Shown piece by piece: positions 1-8,429 of a DNA stretch of 36,599 bases. Position 1 is the stretch's first letter. Every line of letters starts with the position of its first letter. The position numbers and the translations under genes were made by a program. Source of the stretch: Listeria cornellensis FSL F6-0969 (lineage in GTDB: Bacteria > Bacillota > Bacilli > Lactobacillales > Listeriaceae); NCBI RefSeq assembly GCF_000525855.1, contig NZ_AODE01000037.1, positions 1-36,599 on the forward strand, in the 5' to 3' direction. The notes under the pieces were generated by a model. That model did not search any database. It saw only the letters and a list, made by a program, of their open reading frames with translations, and was not told where the DNA came from.

Positions 1-116
1 GGGCACTTTGAGCAGAACGAATAATACTGTCTAATTGCGCCTTTGGAATCGTTTTTATCCGTTTGATATTTACGAAAAGAACGATGATTCCGCAGATGGT
101 CTATGATTGGATTCAT
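1..116 (-). pseudogene. NADPH/FMN nitroreductase family, 5' end only, frameshifted
   Basis: The start codon is at 116-114, preceded by a good ribosome site (GGAGG). The first residues read MNPIIDHLRNHRSFRKYQ, the typical N-terminus of NfrA/nitroreductase-type flavin oxidoreductases, in which the HRS(F/I)RK segment contacts FMN. After codon 20 the frame breaks: dropping one base from the T5 run at 52-56 restores TIPKAQLDSIIRSAQSA, the expected family continuation. The gene leaves the window at its left edge, so the catalytic domain is not visible. The shift is probably a sequencing indel, since several other genes here show the same defect. A weak TATACT on the minus strand (158-153) could be its -10 box. 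Confidence 0.6.
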
Positions 117-199
117 ATGAAATACCTCCATTTCAATACTCTTAACAGACTAAGTATAGCCTTTTTTAGAATTAGATGAAAGCATTTTTAGGCTAAGAG

Positions 200-229
200 T
201 TGAAAAAAGCATCTGATATCCAGTAAAAT
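200..229 (+). promoter_or_regulatory. Candidate sigma-A promoter of the small HTH gene
   Basis: TTGAAA (200-205), an 18-bp spacer, then TAAAAT (224-229), 25 nt upstream of the start codon of the HTH gene. The boxes are close to consensus; the site is predicted by eye only. Confidence 0.45.
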
Positions 230-254
230 AACGATAGAAAGCAGGTGAGCGGGC

Positions 255-479
255 ATGGACAAAAAGAAAGCTATCGTCCTACTGGAAAAATATTTTTTTA
301 CGACGGAAGAAGCCGCCATGTTTTTAGGAATTTCCAAACAAGCTTTGTCGTTGCTAGTAAAGCGTGGGAAAATAGGGCGCGTAGAAAAGGGGCAAGTTAG
401 TTTATTCTTTAGAGCTGATCTGGAAGCACGAAAGAATGAGCAAGTGACACTCCGCAAAAAATATCGACCGTATACATAA
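255..479 (+). CDS. Small helix-turn-helix DNA-binding protein (MerR/excisionase-like)
   Basis: A 74-residue basic protein. Residues 14-45 (TTEEAAMFLGISKQALSLLVKRGKI) form the winged-helix pattern of excisionase/MerR_HTH-17 domains: an entry helix, the turn at LGIS, and a recognition helix, followed by a short basic tail. No effector domain follows. It is preceded by its own promoter and a weak ribosome site (AGGTGAG) and is transcribed alone, followed by a separate promoter for the next gene. Function unknown; likely a small regulator. It is not next to phage or transposon genes, so an excisionase role is unlikely. Confidence 0.75.
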   Translation: MDKKKAIVLLEKYFFTTEEAAMFLGISKQALSLLVKRGKIGRVEKGQVSLFFRADLEARKNEQVTLRKKYRPYT

Positions 480-502
480 CGAAAGTTCACCGGAAAATCA
501 GA

Positions 503-531
503 TTGTCAGGACTCGAAATAAACGGTAGAAT
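503..531 (+). promoter_or_regulatory. Sigma-A promoter of the pseudouridine synthase gene
   Basis: TTGTCA (503-508), a 17-bp spacer and TAGAAT (526-531), about 50 nt before the start at 581. Near-consensus spacing and boxes. Confidence 0.6.
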
Positions 532-580
532 GGATTATATATAGAAGAAATGCAAATCGGGTATGGAGGCGTTTGAAGGA

Positions 581-1300
581 ATGAGATTAGATAAATTGCT
601 CGCCAATAGTGGTTTTGGAAGCAGGACAGAAGTGAAACAGCTACTGAAAAATGGTGCCGTTACCGTGAATGATGTGCGTCAAAAGGAAGCGAAATTTCAG
701 ATAGATGTTGCGCAAGATTTGGTGGAGGTATACGGAGAATCTGTCTTGTATGAAGAATTTACATACTTGATGATGAATAAACCACCAGGCGTTGTTAGTG
801 CGACAGAAGACAATTGGGATCAGACGGTCATTGATTTATTAGATGAACGAGATCGATTGAAAAAACTTTTCCCAGTCGGACGTTTGGATAAAGATACAGA
901 AGGATTGCTGCTTATTTCGAATAACGGTGTTTTGGCGCATAATTTATTATCTCCTAAAAAGCATGTGGATAAGACATATTTTGCGAAAATCGAAGGCGTT
1001 GTAACGGAAGCGGATATCACGATTTTTAGAGACGGCGTTACTATTTCGGATAATTACACGTGTAAGCCGGCGGAATTAGTTATTTTGCAGGTTGAAAATG
1101 GGGTTTCTGATGTGGAAGTAACGATTCAAGAAGGGAAGTTCCACCAAGTGAAGCGGATGTTTGAGGCAGTTGAGAAACAGGTTATTTACTTGAAACGCTT
1201 GCGGATGGGGGCTCTGCATCTAGATGAAACGCTTGCACTCGGAGAATATCGTCCGTTAACTCCAGCCGAGTTGACCGCATTGACAACATTTGAAAAGTAA
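581..1300 (+). CDS. RsuA/RluB-family rRNA pseudouridine synthase (YtzG-like)
   Basis: A 239-residue enzyme that isomerises a specific uridine to pseudouridine in ribosomal RNA, most likely 16S. Residues 1-45 are an S4 RNA-binding domain (MRLDKLLANSGFGSRTEVKQ). The catalytic domain follows, with the family motif GRLDKDTEGLLL at about 100-111; Asp103 is the expected nucleophile. The C-terminal segment carries EGKFHQVKRMF, also diagnostic. I start at 581 rather than the upstream in-frame ATG at 563, because the GGAGG at 565-569 then sits 11 nt upstream and the product begins with the conserved MRLDKLL. Length matches the family. Transcribed alone from the promoter at 503-531. RsuA-like versus RluB-like target cannot be decided by reading. 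Confidence 0.9.
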   Translation: MRLDKLLANSGFGSRTEVKQLLKNGAVTVNDVRQKEAKFQIDVAQDLVEVYGESVLYEEFTYLMMNKPPGVVSATEDNWDQTVIDLLDERDRLKKLFPVGRLDKDTEGLLLISNNGVLAHNLLSPKKHVDKTYFAKIEGVVTEADITIFRDGVTISDNYTCKPAELVILQVENGVSDVEVTIQEGKFHQVKRMFEAVEKQVIYLKRLRMGALHLDETLALGEYRPLTPAELTALTTFEK

Positions 1301-1421
1301 ACTGTACTAGTCATGAATTTTAATCGGCCGCTACAGTTGGATAAAGTATTTTGAATGGCTGTTCGCTACTGTATTGATACAAAGGCTATTCATTTTAAAC
1401 TGTAATAGTCGATTTGTATTG

Positions 1422-1451
1422 CTGTCAAAGTGCCTGGATTCATAGTAGAAT
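1422..1451 (+). promoter_or_regulatory. Candidate promoter of pta
   Basis: CTGTCA (1422-1427), an 18-bp spacer and TAGAAT (1446-1451), 41 nt before the pta start. The -10 matches the one upstream of the pseudouridine synthase gene. No clear cre site was seen in the 190-nt gap. Confidence 0.4.
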
Positions 1452-1492
1452 GGAGATATCATATTATTATTTAATTGGAGGAAAAAGAAATT

Positions 1493-2470
1493 ATGAGTGA
1501 TTTATTTACAACGTTAAAAGCGCAAGTAGCAGGAAAAGGTCTACGTATTGTTCTACCAGAAGGCGAAGATGCGCGTATTGTTGGTGCGGCGGCGGAACTT
1601 TTGAAAGATGGTATTGTAACTCCGATTCTTTTAGGCGATAAAACGGCGATTGCAGCGACAGCGAAGGAACTAAACGTATCTTTGGAGGGCATCGCGATTC
1701 ATGAGCCAGCGACAGATCCACTTTTTGACGAGTTGGTTGCAGCATTTGTGGAACGTCGTAAAGGCAAGGCAACAGAAGAGGACGCGCGTAAAATCCTCGT
1801 TGACCCGAACTACTTTGGTACGATGCTAGTTTACACAGGCAAAGCGGACGGGCTTGTAAGTGGCGCAGCGCATTCTACAGCGGACACGGTTCGTCCAGCG
1901 CTACAAATTATCAAAACAAAACCTGGCATTTCAAAAGTAGCTGGCGCCATGATTATGGTACGCGGCGACGAAAAATATGTGTTCAGTGATGTAGCGATTA
2001 ATATTGCGCCAGTTGCACAAGATTTGGCGGAAAACGCGATTGTTAGTGCGGAAACGGCTTCGGTATTCGGTATTGATCCACGCGTTGCTATGCTTAGCTT
2101 CTCGACAAAAGGTTCCGCTAAGTCGGAGGAAACAGAGAAAGTAGCTGAGGCAACTGCGATTGCGAAAGAAAAAGCGCCTGATTTAGTATTGGATGGCGAG
2201 TTCCAATTTGATGCGGCGTTCGTTCCTTCCGTAGCAGCGAGCAAAGCGCCTGATTCTGTTCTTAAAGGTGACGCGAACGTGTTCATTTTCCCAAGTCTAG
2301 AAGCAGGAAATATTGGTTACAAAATTGCGCAACGTCTTGGTAATTTTGAAGCTGTAGGTCCGATTTTACAAGGCTTGAACGCGCCAGTGAATGACCTTTC
2401 TCGTGGCTGTAATACGAAGGATGTTTACAATTTAACACTGATCACTGCGGCACAAGCTGTAGCAGAATAA
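1493..2470 (+). CDS. pta: Phosphate acetyltransferase (phosphotransacetylase)
   Basis: A 325-residue cytosolic enzyme converting acetyl-CoA and phosphate to acetyl phosphate and CoA, the first step of acetate overflow metabolism with acetate kinase. The short form (about 325 residues) without the long N-terminal regulatory domain is typical of Firmicutes. Visible family blocks: RIVLPEGEDARIVGAA at the N-terminus, GTMLVYTGKADGLVSGAAHSTADTVRPALQ mid-protein (written here as two motifs, GTMLVYTGKADGLVSG and AAHSTADTVRPALQ), FPSLEAGNIGYKIAQR and a C-terminal GPILQGLNAPVNDLSRG. I chose ATG 1493 over the in-frame TTG at 1475, which lies inside the ribosome site GGAGG. Monocistronic; followed at once by hairpin element copy 1. 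In Listeria pta also neighbours pdxT/pdxS, supporting the genus call. Confidence 0.95.
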   Translation: MSDLFTTLKAQVAGKGLRIVLPEGEDARIVGAAAELLKDGIVTPILLGDKTAIAATAKELNVSLEGIAIHEPATDPLFDELVAAFVERRKGKATEEDARKILVDPNYFGTMLVYTGKADGLVSGAAHSTADTVRPALQIIKTKPGISKVAGAMIMVRGDEKYVFSDVAINIAPVAQDLAENAIVSAETASVFGIDPRVAMLSFSTKGSAKSEETEKVAEATAIAKEKAPDLVLDGEFQFDAAFVPSVAASKAPDSVLKGDANVFIFPSLEAGNIGYKIAQRLGNFEAVGPILQGLNAPVNDLSRGCNTKDVYNLTLITAAQAVAE

Positions 2471-2493
2471 TACCATGTTTAGGGGTATAACCC

Positions 2494-2671
2494 AAATAAA
2501 TCGGCGACAAGCGCTCGCATTCAGGGGATTTGGCGGACTTCCGGTTCTCACATACACTAGTATGCTCCGCTTCCGGTTTCCGCCAAATCCCCTGAATACA
2601 AACGCTTTCGCTCGCTTTGTGTGAATCTTGATTTTCGTCTTACCTGAAATAAAATGGGTAAGGCGATTTTT
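2494..2671 (+). repeat. Dispersed palindromic 3'-UTR element, copy 1 (short form)
   Basis: Starts 24 nt after the pta stop. Left end TAAATCGGCGACAAGCGCTCGC-like (split: TAAATCGGCGACAAG, CGCTCGC), then arm ATTCAGGGGATTTGGCGGA at 2519-2537 and its perfect 19-bp reverse complement at 2579-2597, enclosing a 41-nt loop that contains a smaller inverted repeat CATAC-ACTA-GTATG. The right end reads ACAAACGCTTTCGCTCG, then a region shared with copies 3 and 4 that here forms a terminator (2636-2671). Three other copies lie in this window. It contains no open reading frame. Confidence 0.9.
2636..2671 (+). terminator. pta: Rho-independent terminator of pta
   Basis: Stem CGTCTTACC (2636-2644) with GGTAAGGCG (2657-2665), one G-U pair, 12-nt loop, followed by a T5 run. 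It forms the distal part of repeat copy 1. Confidence 0.65.
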
Positions 2672-2707
2672 ATCTTGATGGAGTTTTACCTTAGGCTCGT
2701 TTTTTAT

Positions 2708-3274
2708 TTATAGTGACGCAATGAAAAGCTCAAGTAAGCGTGTGTCTCCTGTTAATTCAGGATGAAATGCGGTGACGAGAATTTTTCCTTGTTGGGCTGC
2801 AATGCATTTGTTATCAATCGTTGCGAGGACGCTAACTTGTTCACCAACGGAAGCGATGTAAGGCGCTCGGATGAAAACCGCTGGAAATGGATCGCCTTTC
2901 AAACCTTTTATCTCGATCGCTGCTTCAAAACTATCTTTTTGCCGGCCAAAACCATTTCGCATCACAACGGTATCGATTAAACCAAGTGTTTCGTCGTCGC
3001 TACCGTCTATTTCGCGTGCCGTCAAAACCAAGCCCGCACATGTCCCAAAAATACCTTTTCCAGATTTCGCGAAAGCTTGAATCGTTTCAAATAAATCGTA
3101 CTTCTTCATGAGACGGCGCATTGTCGTGCTTTCGCCGCCAGGCAAAATGAGTCCGTCAAGGTCGTGTAACTGATCGGGATGTTTCACAGCAACCGCAGTG
3201 GCACCAGTTCGTGAAATCGCGTCCAAATGTTCTGATACAGCACCTTGTAGCGCTAAAACGCCAATTTTTTTCAT
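2708..3274 (-). CDS. pdxT: Pyridoxal 5'-phosphate synthase glutaminase subunit
   Basis: A 188-residue class I glutamine amidotransferase. It hydrolyses glutamine and passes ammonia to PdxS in the 24-subunit (12 + 12) PLP synthase complex in the cytosol. Visible: start MKKIGVLALQGAVSEHL; GGESTTMRRL at 46-55 (oxyanion/PdxS-contact region); nucleophile Cys79 in GTCAGLVL; and the His171-Pro-Glu173 dyad in FHPEL. Length is standard. Its start lies 1 nt after the pdxS stop, so the two are translated from one transcript reading leftwards. It converges on pta, with repeat copy 1 and a terminator between. Confidence 0.97.
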   Translation of the reverse strand: MKKIGVLALQGAVSEHLDAISRTGATAVAVKHPDQLHDLDGLILPGGESTTMRRLMKKYDLFETIQAFAKSGKGIFGTCAGLVLTAREIDGSDDETLGLIDTVVMRNGFGRQKDSFEAAIEIKGLKGDPFPAVFIRAPYIASVGEQVSVLATIDNKCIAAQQGKILVTAFHPELTGDTRLLELFIASL

Positions 3275-3275
3275 T

Positions 3276-4163
3276 TTACCAGCCTCGATCTTGCATACGA
3301 TCTTCAGGGTTCAAACGAGAAATCTCGATTCCCTTCATGGGTGCACCAAGTTCTTTGGAAAGTTTGCCAATCAGTTCGTAGTCTGTAAAATAAGTCGTTG
3401 CTTGCACGATTGCGTTCGCAAATTTAGCTGGGTTATCCGATTTGAAAATACCAGATCCAACGAAAACACCGTCCGCGCCAAGTTCCATCATCAAAGCAGC
3501 ATCCGCAGGCGTCGCGACACCACCAGCAGCGAAATTCACGACCGGTAATTTGCCAAGTGTTTTAATTTCTTTTAAAAGTTCATACGGAGCGCCTAAAAGT
3601 TTAGCCTCGGTCATCAGTTCGTCGTCACTCATCACGCTGACTTTGCGAATTTGGCTGTTCACTTTGCGCATGTGGCGAACGGCTTCCACGATATTTCCAG
3701 TTCCGGGTTCTCCTTTTGTACGAAGCATGGAGGCTCCTTCACCGATACGGCGGAGCGCTTCGCCAAGATCTCGACAACCGCATACGAAAGGTACGGTAAA
3801 ATCGCTTTTTAGAAGGTGGAATTCATCATCAGCAGGAGTCAAAACTTCACTTTCATCGATATAATCGACGCCCATCGCTTCGAGTACGCGAGCTTCAGAA
3901 ATGTGACCAATACGAGCCTTCGCCATGACTGGAATCGAAACCGCATTCATCACTTCCTCGATAATACGCGGATCAGCCATACGTGCGACGCCACCAGCTG
4001 CACGAATATCAGAAGGCACCCGTTCTAGCGCCATGACAGCGACAGCCCCAGCGTCCTCCGCGATTTTTGCTTGTTCTGCATTAATGACGTCCATGATAAC
4101 GCCGCCCTTTTGCATTTGCGCCATACCTCTTTTTACCAACTCACTACCAGTTTGTTTTTCCAT
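3276..4163 (-). CDS. pdxS: Pyridoxal 5'-phosphate synthase lyase subunit
   Basis: A 295-residue TIM-barrel enzyme that builds PLP from ribose 5-phosphate, glyceraldehyde 3-phosphate and ammonia delivered by PdxT. Expected catalytic residues are present: Asp25 (IMDV), Lys82 (VMAKARIGH, the imine-forming lysine) and Lys150 ([10 protein letters not shown]). I start at ATG 4163 ([10 protein letters not shown]), the usual family start, because the AAGGAGG site lies 10 nt upstream; the in-frame ATG at 4172 would sit almost on top of the ribosome site. First gene of the pdxS-pdxT operon, divergent from pdxR, whose product activates this operon in Listeria monocytogenes (established knowledge). Confidence 0.97.
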   Translation of the reverse strand: MEKQTGSELVKRGMAQMQKGGVIMDVINAEQAKIAEDAGAVAVMALERVPSDIRAAGGVARMADPRIIEEVMNAVSIPVMAKARIGHISEARVLEAMGVDYIDESEVLTPADDEFHLLKSDFTVPFVCGCRDLGEALRRIGEGASMLRTKGEPGTGNIVEAVRHMRKVNSQIRKVSVMSDDELMTEAKLLGAPYELLKEIKTLGKLPVVNFAAGGVATPADAALMMELGADGVFVGSGIFKSDNPAKFANAIVQATTYFTDYELIGKLSKELGAPMKGIEISRLNPEDRMQDRGW

Positions 4164-4253
4164 TTGATCCATTCCTCCTTTATATATGTAGAACTTCTGC
4201 CTTGGAAACCTGTACCTCTATATGGTAAGCTAAAACCAAAATTAAAGGAACAG

Positions 4254-4282
4254 CCAATTGGTGGAGGTTTAGGTGGTCCAAT
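4254..4282. promoter_or_regulatory. Candidate PdxR operator in the pdxS-pdxR gap
   Basis: The 180-nt divergent gap holds CCAATTGG (4254-4261) followed after 16 nt by CCAAT (4278-4282), giving an ATTGG...CCAAT inverted repeat around a G-rich centre with an AGGTTTAGGT direct repeat. MocR regulators bind repeats in such gaps, so this is the best candidate; it is unproven. The promoters themselves are not clear to me. Confidence 0.3.
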
Positions 4283-4343
4283 AGAGAATTTTTGAAGAAG
4301 CCCGTGCCACTATATTCCACTGAAAAGGAGGCGAATCAAACCC

Positions 4344-5762
4344 ATGTGGAAAATTACAAAAACAAAATCATTCCCGATCTACCAACAAATCGTAACGCTT
4401 ATCGAGGCTTACATTGAAACAGGAAAACTACTCCCCGGCGACAAAATCCCAGCCGAACGTGAGCTCGCCACCATGCTTCATGTTAATCGCTCCACACTCG
4501 TCAAAGCGCTCGACGAACTCAGTGCGCGCGGTATCATCACTCGTAAACAAGGCAGTGGCACGCGTATCAGCGAAGATAAGTGGGGCGTTTTTACCGGTCA
4601 AAAAACAAACTGGCGTCATTATGTGACTCAGGGCTCCTTTTTGCAAGCAACGCCCTACATGGATAAAATGAAACAGCTTCTGCACGAATCTCCTGATGAT
4701 GTAATCGATCTTGCTTCGGGAGAGCTTCCAGTTCATCTCATTCCAAAAATATCGACGCCGGCGCTATCGTGGCAAAGTTTTCTAGCGGAAGAAGATAGTG
4801 AAGATACAGCAGGATATCAGCCGTTAAAAGAAACGATTCGCGACATGATTGCACGAGACCATGATGTCAAAACCAACCTTGATCAAATTTTTATCACATC
4901 AGGCGCGCAACAAGCTCTATTCTTAATTACACAATGCCTGCTAACAAGCGGTGACGCAATTGCGATTGAATCACCATCTTATTTCTATGCGCTCTCGATA
5001 TTCCAGTCAGCTGGTCTGCGAATCTATGCATTACCAATGGACGAAAACGGCGTGAAATTGGACGAGCTGGAGCAACTTTACCGCAAGCATCGCATTAAAA
5101 TGGTATTTGTCAATCCAACTTTTCAAAATCCGACAAGCTTAACAATGAGCGTAAAACGCCGGGAAGCGCTTGTGAAATTATGTGCCAAAATTCAAGTTCC
5201 AATTGTAGAGGATGATCCATACAGTATGCTAGCTTTTACCGACCAGGCGATGCCGCCACTTCTAAAAAAAATAGACCCTGATAATGTTCTATACATCGGT
5301 TCTTTATCAAAAGTAATGGGCTCTACGACGCGTATCGGTTGGCTTCTGGGCCCCGCAGCTGTCGTGACAAGGCTTGCCGAAGCACGTCAAGAAATGGACT
5401 TTGGACTTAGTATTTTCCCACAAGTTTTGGCGAATCACGTTTTGAATGATCCTGGTTTCGATAAACATATCGTTTGGTTACAAGAAACACTAAGAACGCA
5501 AAGGGACACACTTATCGCTCATTTGCCGAATGGAGTTACGTACCACATCCCAGAAGGCGGATTTCATCTATGGTGCCATTTACCTGAAAATAAAATGTGG
5601 ATGAATCGGGATTTTGATATTTTCTTAGAACATAAATTACTTGTGATGCCAGCTTTTTTATTTGGTATTAAAGAGCCCTCGATTAGACTGACTTTTGCGC
5701 GATTAAATGAAACGGAATTAATAGATATTCAGAAAAAATTAGCTGACATTATTACTAGATAG
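4344..5762 (+). CDS. pdxR: MocR/GabR-family PLP-dependent regulator of vitamin B6 synthesis
   Basis: A 472-residue regulator. Residues 1-70 are a GntR-type winged helix (PIYQQIVTLIEAYIETG, then PAERELATMLHVNRSTLVKAL). After a linker, residues from about 115 to the end form a fold-type I aminotransferase-like domain that senses PLP: TSGAQQALFL, the NPTFQNPT loop, EDDPYSM, and Lys323 in SLSKVMGSTTRIGW as the predicted Schiff-base lysine. GAGGCG lies before the ATG. It is divergent from pdxST, the arrangement in which PdxR activates pdxST when PLP is scarce and represses itself (known for Listeria monocytogenes). The aminotransferase part is probably a sensor, not an enzyme. Confidence 0.93.
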   Translation: MWKITKTKSFPIYQQIVTLIEAYIETGKLLPGDKIPAERELATMLHVNRSTLVKALDELSARGIITRKQGSGTRISEDKWGVFTGQKTNWRHYVTQGSFLQATPYMDKMKQLLHESPDDVIDLASGELPVHLIPKISTPALSWQSFLAEEDSEDTAGYQPLKETIRDMIARDHDVKTNLDQIFITSGAQQALFLITQCLLTSGDAIAIESPSYFYALSIFQSAGLRIYALPMDENGVKLDELEQLYRKHRIKMVFVNPTFQNPTSLTMSVKRREALVKLCAKIQVPIVEDDPYSMLAFTDQAMPPLLKKIDPDNVLYIGSLSKVMGSTTRIGWLLGPAAVVTRLAEARQEMDFGLSIFPQVLANHVLNDPGFDKHIVWLQETLRTQRDTLIAHLPNGVTYHIPEGGFHLWCHLPENKMWMNRDFDIFLEHKLLVMPAFLFGIKEPSIRLTFARLNETELIDIQKKLADIITR

Positions 5763-5814
5763 GATTTATTCGTTTTCATTGTTCTAAAAAACATGATTAG
5801 GAGCACATCAAAAT

Positions 5815-5866
5815 AAAATGGTGTTACATGAAAGGCGATTATCCTCAAATGTAACACCATTTTTTA
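5815..5866. terminator. Bidirectional terminator between pdxR and the YxeA-like gene
   Basis: Perfect inverted repeat AAAATGGTGTTACAT (5815-5829) with ATGTAACACCATTTT (from 5849), loop 19 nt, A-rich on the left and T-rich on the right, placed between convergent genes. Its right edge overlaps the stop codon of the minus-strand gene by a few bases. Confidence 0.85.
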
Positions 5867-6205
5867 TTGTTCTGCATAATATTGAACTGTGGATGGTAAT
5901 TTTTTAACTTGTTTGTAATTTGCTACAAACTGATTATTTGTGACATGAATCTTGAATTTCTTGTTTTTCGCTAGTTTGTCAGGTGAGTAAAATGTGATGT
6001 TTTCCGAACTTCCGTCTTTTTTATACGCTTTTAACGTATATTTATAGCCGGAAAATTGGTTTTTCTGAATCGGTTTACCATTCGTATGCACATCGACAAA
6101 ATAGGCTTTGGCAGCAGCGTCTGAGGGCATGCCATATTCAAATACGACACATAATGCAATCAACAGTCCTGCTAATGAGAGTAACAATCCTTTTTTGTTT
6201 TTCAT
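5864..6205 (-). CDS. YxeA-family (DUF1093) membrane-anchored or secreted protein
   Basis: 113 residues. N-terminal MKNKKGLLLSLAGLLIALCVV is a basic start plus one hydrophobic segment, either a signal peptide or an anchor; the remainder is a small extracytoplasmic domain with YFVDVHTNG, YKYTLKAYKKDG and a C-terminal YKQVKKLPSTVQ, the pattern of the YxeA fold. No catalytic residues are evident and function is unknown. I start at ATG 6205, which puts GGAAGG about 8 nt upstream; an in-frame TTG at 6214 overlaps that site. It lies 32 nt after its paralogue (6238-6585) and is likely co-transcribed with it. Confidence 0.75.
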   Translation of the reverse strand: MKNKKGLLLSLAGLLIALCVVFEYGMPSDAAAKAYFVDVHTNGKPIQKNQFSGYKYTLKAYKKDGSSENITFYSPDKLAKNKKFKIHVTNNQFVANYKQVKKLPSTVQYYAEQ

Positions 6206-6237
6206 TTTTCTCAACCTTCCTTCACTAGTTTAATTGA

Positions 6238-6585
6238 TCAGCGGCTTTTTTTTGGAATGTCAGCTTGTTTGACCTCTTCGTAGGATGTTACGCCTTTATC
6301 CTCTTTTACGAATACTTCGAGATACGCGCCTTTGCGTAAGTTCTTTTGGGCGATAAGCTCTAATTGCTTCTTCTTACCATCTTCATTGTAACCTGTGAAA
6401 TCGTAGTTATAGTCTGTGTAAGTGGAACCATCGCTCGCTTGACCGCTCGTTTTTTTACCATCTGTTGTTATTTTGACGTAGTATGTGTCAGCACCCATTC
6501 GATTGAAATTCACAAAACGCATGGCTAGCAATCCGCCACCGATGATAATAACGATAACGATGAGTGTGATCATTAGTTTTTTCAT
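6238..6585 (-). CDS. YxeA-family (DUF1093) protein, tandem paralogue
   Basis: 115 residues. A single N-terminal membrane segment (residues 4-22, LMITLIVIVIIIGGGLLAM) then an outside domain with TYYVKITTDGKK, YNYDFTGYNEDGKKKQL and YEEVKQADIPKK. The order of motifs matches the next gene (same fold, low identity), so these are diverged tandem duplicates; several such genes in a row are common in Listeria. Ribosome site AGGAG lies before the ATG. A minus-strand TATAAT near 6620 may be the -10 box, but no good -35 was seen. Function unknown. Confidence 0.8.
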   Translation of the reverse strand: MKKLMITLIVIVIIIGGGLLAMRFVNFNRMGADTYYVKITTDGKKTSGQASDGSTYTDYNYDFTGYNEDGKKKQLELIAQKNLRKGAYLEVFVKEDKGVTSYEEVKQADIPKKSR

Positions 6586-6703
6586 AGGATGTCAGCTCCT
6601 TTACTTGATACGTTTATTATATCGTGCCTAAAGATTTGTTTCCCGCTTCTTAACTAACAAAAGGGATGCCGAACCTTACAATTTTGCAATGTTGGCTGTC
6701 ATG

Positions 6704-6732
6704 TTGCATTTTTTTCGATAATGTGATTAAAT
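6704..6732 (+). promoter_or_regulatory. Candidate promoter of the MATE gene
   Basis: TTGCAT (6704-6709), 17-bp spacer, TTAAAT (6727-6732), 44 nt before the ATG. A TATAGT at 6735-6740 is an alternative -10. Weak. Confidence 0.3.
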
Positions 6733-6775
6733 GGTATAGTTGACTAATTAACGTTAGGTTAGGAAGTGAAAAATT

Positions 6776-8116
6776 ATGAAAGAAATGGATACAAGAATGG
6801 AAACGGACTCGGTTTTGAGGGTTTTTCTAAGGTATTTAATTCCTTCGCTCGTTGGGATGTTGCTGATGTCGGTGAATATTGTGACGGATGGGATTTTTGT
6901 AGGACATAGACTCGGTGGGGTAGCGCTTGCTGGGATTAATATTGCGGTGCCGGTGTTCTCTATTTTTACGGCGATCTCGCTTTGGATTGGGATTGGTGGG
7001 GCGACGCAATACTCGTTCGCACTGGGTGAAAAGAACATTCCGGAGGCGCAACGCATTTTTTCTCGTTCTATTATAATGGTGTTTTTAATTACGATTACAT
7101 TGGCCGCGATTGCGTTTATGTTTCGGGTGCCACTGGCGAACGTGTTGGGTGCGAATTCTGAGACATTGCCGTACGTGATGGATTATATGACGATTTTGCT
7201 GATGTTCGGTTTTGCGTTTACGATTGAAAATATTTTGAGTATTTTCGTACGTAATGATGGCGATCCGAATCTCTCGATGGTCGCGTTAATTGTGACGGCT
7301 GTCGTGAATGTGATGTTGAATTATTACTTCCTATTCATTTTGGACTGGGGCGTTAGCGGTTCGGCAGGTGCGACGATCATTGCGGTTACAATCGGCATCG
7401 GCGTACTATCCACCCATTTTTTTCAAAAAAATCTTCGCGCTTAAAATTCGTGAAGTTCCGCTTTTCAAAAAGTTCGCTTACAAAAACATTCTCTATCGGA
7501 TTACCGAGTTTCTTGTCGGAGCTTGGTTTGTCTGTGTTCACGATGGGTTACAATATCGCGATTGCAGCAGTTGCGGGCACAGCAGGCGTCGCGGCGTTTT
7601 CTGTATTGAACTATACGCATAGTGTTATTTTGATGTTGTTCCTGGGTATGAGTTCGGCAATTCAGCCACTGATTAGTTACTATCGTGGCGCGAAACAACA
7701 AGATCGGGAGCAACAAACAATGAGGCTTGCGATTATTACGGCGATTGGAACAGGTTTTGTTTTCTTCGTTGGTGGATTTTTCGGAGCAGGCCATATTGTA
7801 GCGATGTTCGGCACGTTTAGCCAGGAGATTGTTGATTTGGCGACGGTCGCTGTGCGAGTTTTTTTTTGCGGGGTATCTATTTATGGGCTTCAACTTCGTG
7901 ATGATGACGTATTTCCAAACGAGTGGCCGAGTTGGTATGGCGATTTGGATTACAGTTGCACGTGAAATGCTGTTCATGGTGGCATTCCTACTCATCTTAC
8001 CGCCATTTTTCGGGGCAGAAGGTGTTTGGGCATCGATTCCACTTTCCGAAGCTGTGGTGGCCTTGTCCATCGTGATATACGCGAGACGCAAGCATATTTT
8101 TGGTAAAATACAATAA
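6776..8116 (+). pseudogene. MATE-family multidrug/sodium antiporter, two frameshifts
   Basis: The full span codes for a 446-residue, about 12-segment efflux transporter of the MATE family (MepA-like), exporting drugs or metabolites in exchange for Na+ or H+. The start has a good ribosome site (AGGAAG). The N-terminal lobe (LIPSLVGMLLMSVNIVTDGIF, then GVALAGINIAVPVF) reads in the first frame to 7417. The T7 run at 7417-7423 lacks one T; the next frame then reads KFVKFRFSKSSLTKTFSIG and FLSELGLSVFTMGYNIAIA, the start of the second lobe. A second shift, one extra T in T9 at 7859-7867, restores the first frame: FFAGYLFMGFNFVMMTYFQT to the end. The two shifts cancel, giving the usual family length, so sequencing error is more likely than decay. 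Confidence 0.8.
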
Positions 8117-8118
8117 AG

Positions 8119-8156
8119 TTAGAAAATCCGTGTCCAAATCGGCATGGATTTTCTAA
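8119..8156 (+). terminator. Terminator after the MATE gene
   Basis: TTAGAAAATCCGTG (8119-8132) pairs with CATGGATTTTCTAA (8143-8156), loop 10 nt, just after the stop codon. The T-tract is short, but the stem is long. Confidence 0.65.
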
Positions 8157-8352
8157 TGTTTGTGAAATAAAAAAACCATAAAAATCCTGCCACTAAATAT
8201 GGTATAGGATAGTGCTTTAATCACAACTTGTAGTGGTTGACAAATACGATTTTTGTAGTCTGGTTCACAAAGAATTTGGCTTGAAAATAAATTTAAAATC
8301 CGAAAACCTTTGAGATGAAACGCTTCGTATCGATTATTGGAAAAATGATCAG

Positions 8353-8400
8353 ACACAATATCTTGCATTCACATTCTAAACGAGGTACTATATATAGTAT
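8353..8400 (+). promoter_or_regulatory. Paired NrdR boxes over the RNR operon promoter
   Basis: Box 1 ACACAATATCTTGCAT (8353-8368) and box 2 GTACTATATATAGTAT (8385-8400) fit the NrdR consensus (acaCwATATwTwGTGT style) and are 32 bp apart, three helical turns, the spacing known for NrdR. A promoter TTGCAT (8363-8368), 17 bp, TACTAT (8386-8391) lies inside the pair, so NrdR binding would block RNA polymerase. NrdR, an ATP/dATP-sensing repressor, is not encoded in this window. Confidence 0.8.
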
Positions 8401-8429
8401 CGGAAGCCGTTAAAACATGAAATGCTATT

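Noticed and set aside
7501-8091. 196-codon minus-strand frame under the MATE gene
   Set aside because: Antisense to a clear transporter once the two frameshifts are repaired.
8153-8368. 71-codon minus-strand frame in the nrdA upstream gap
   Set aside because: No ribosome site, no family, and it overlaps an NrdR box.
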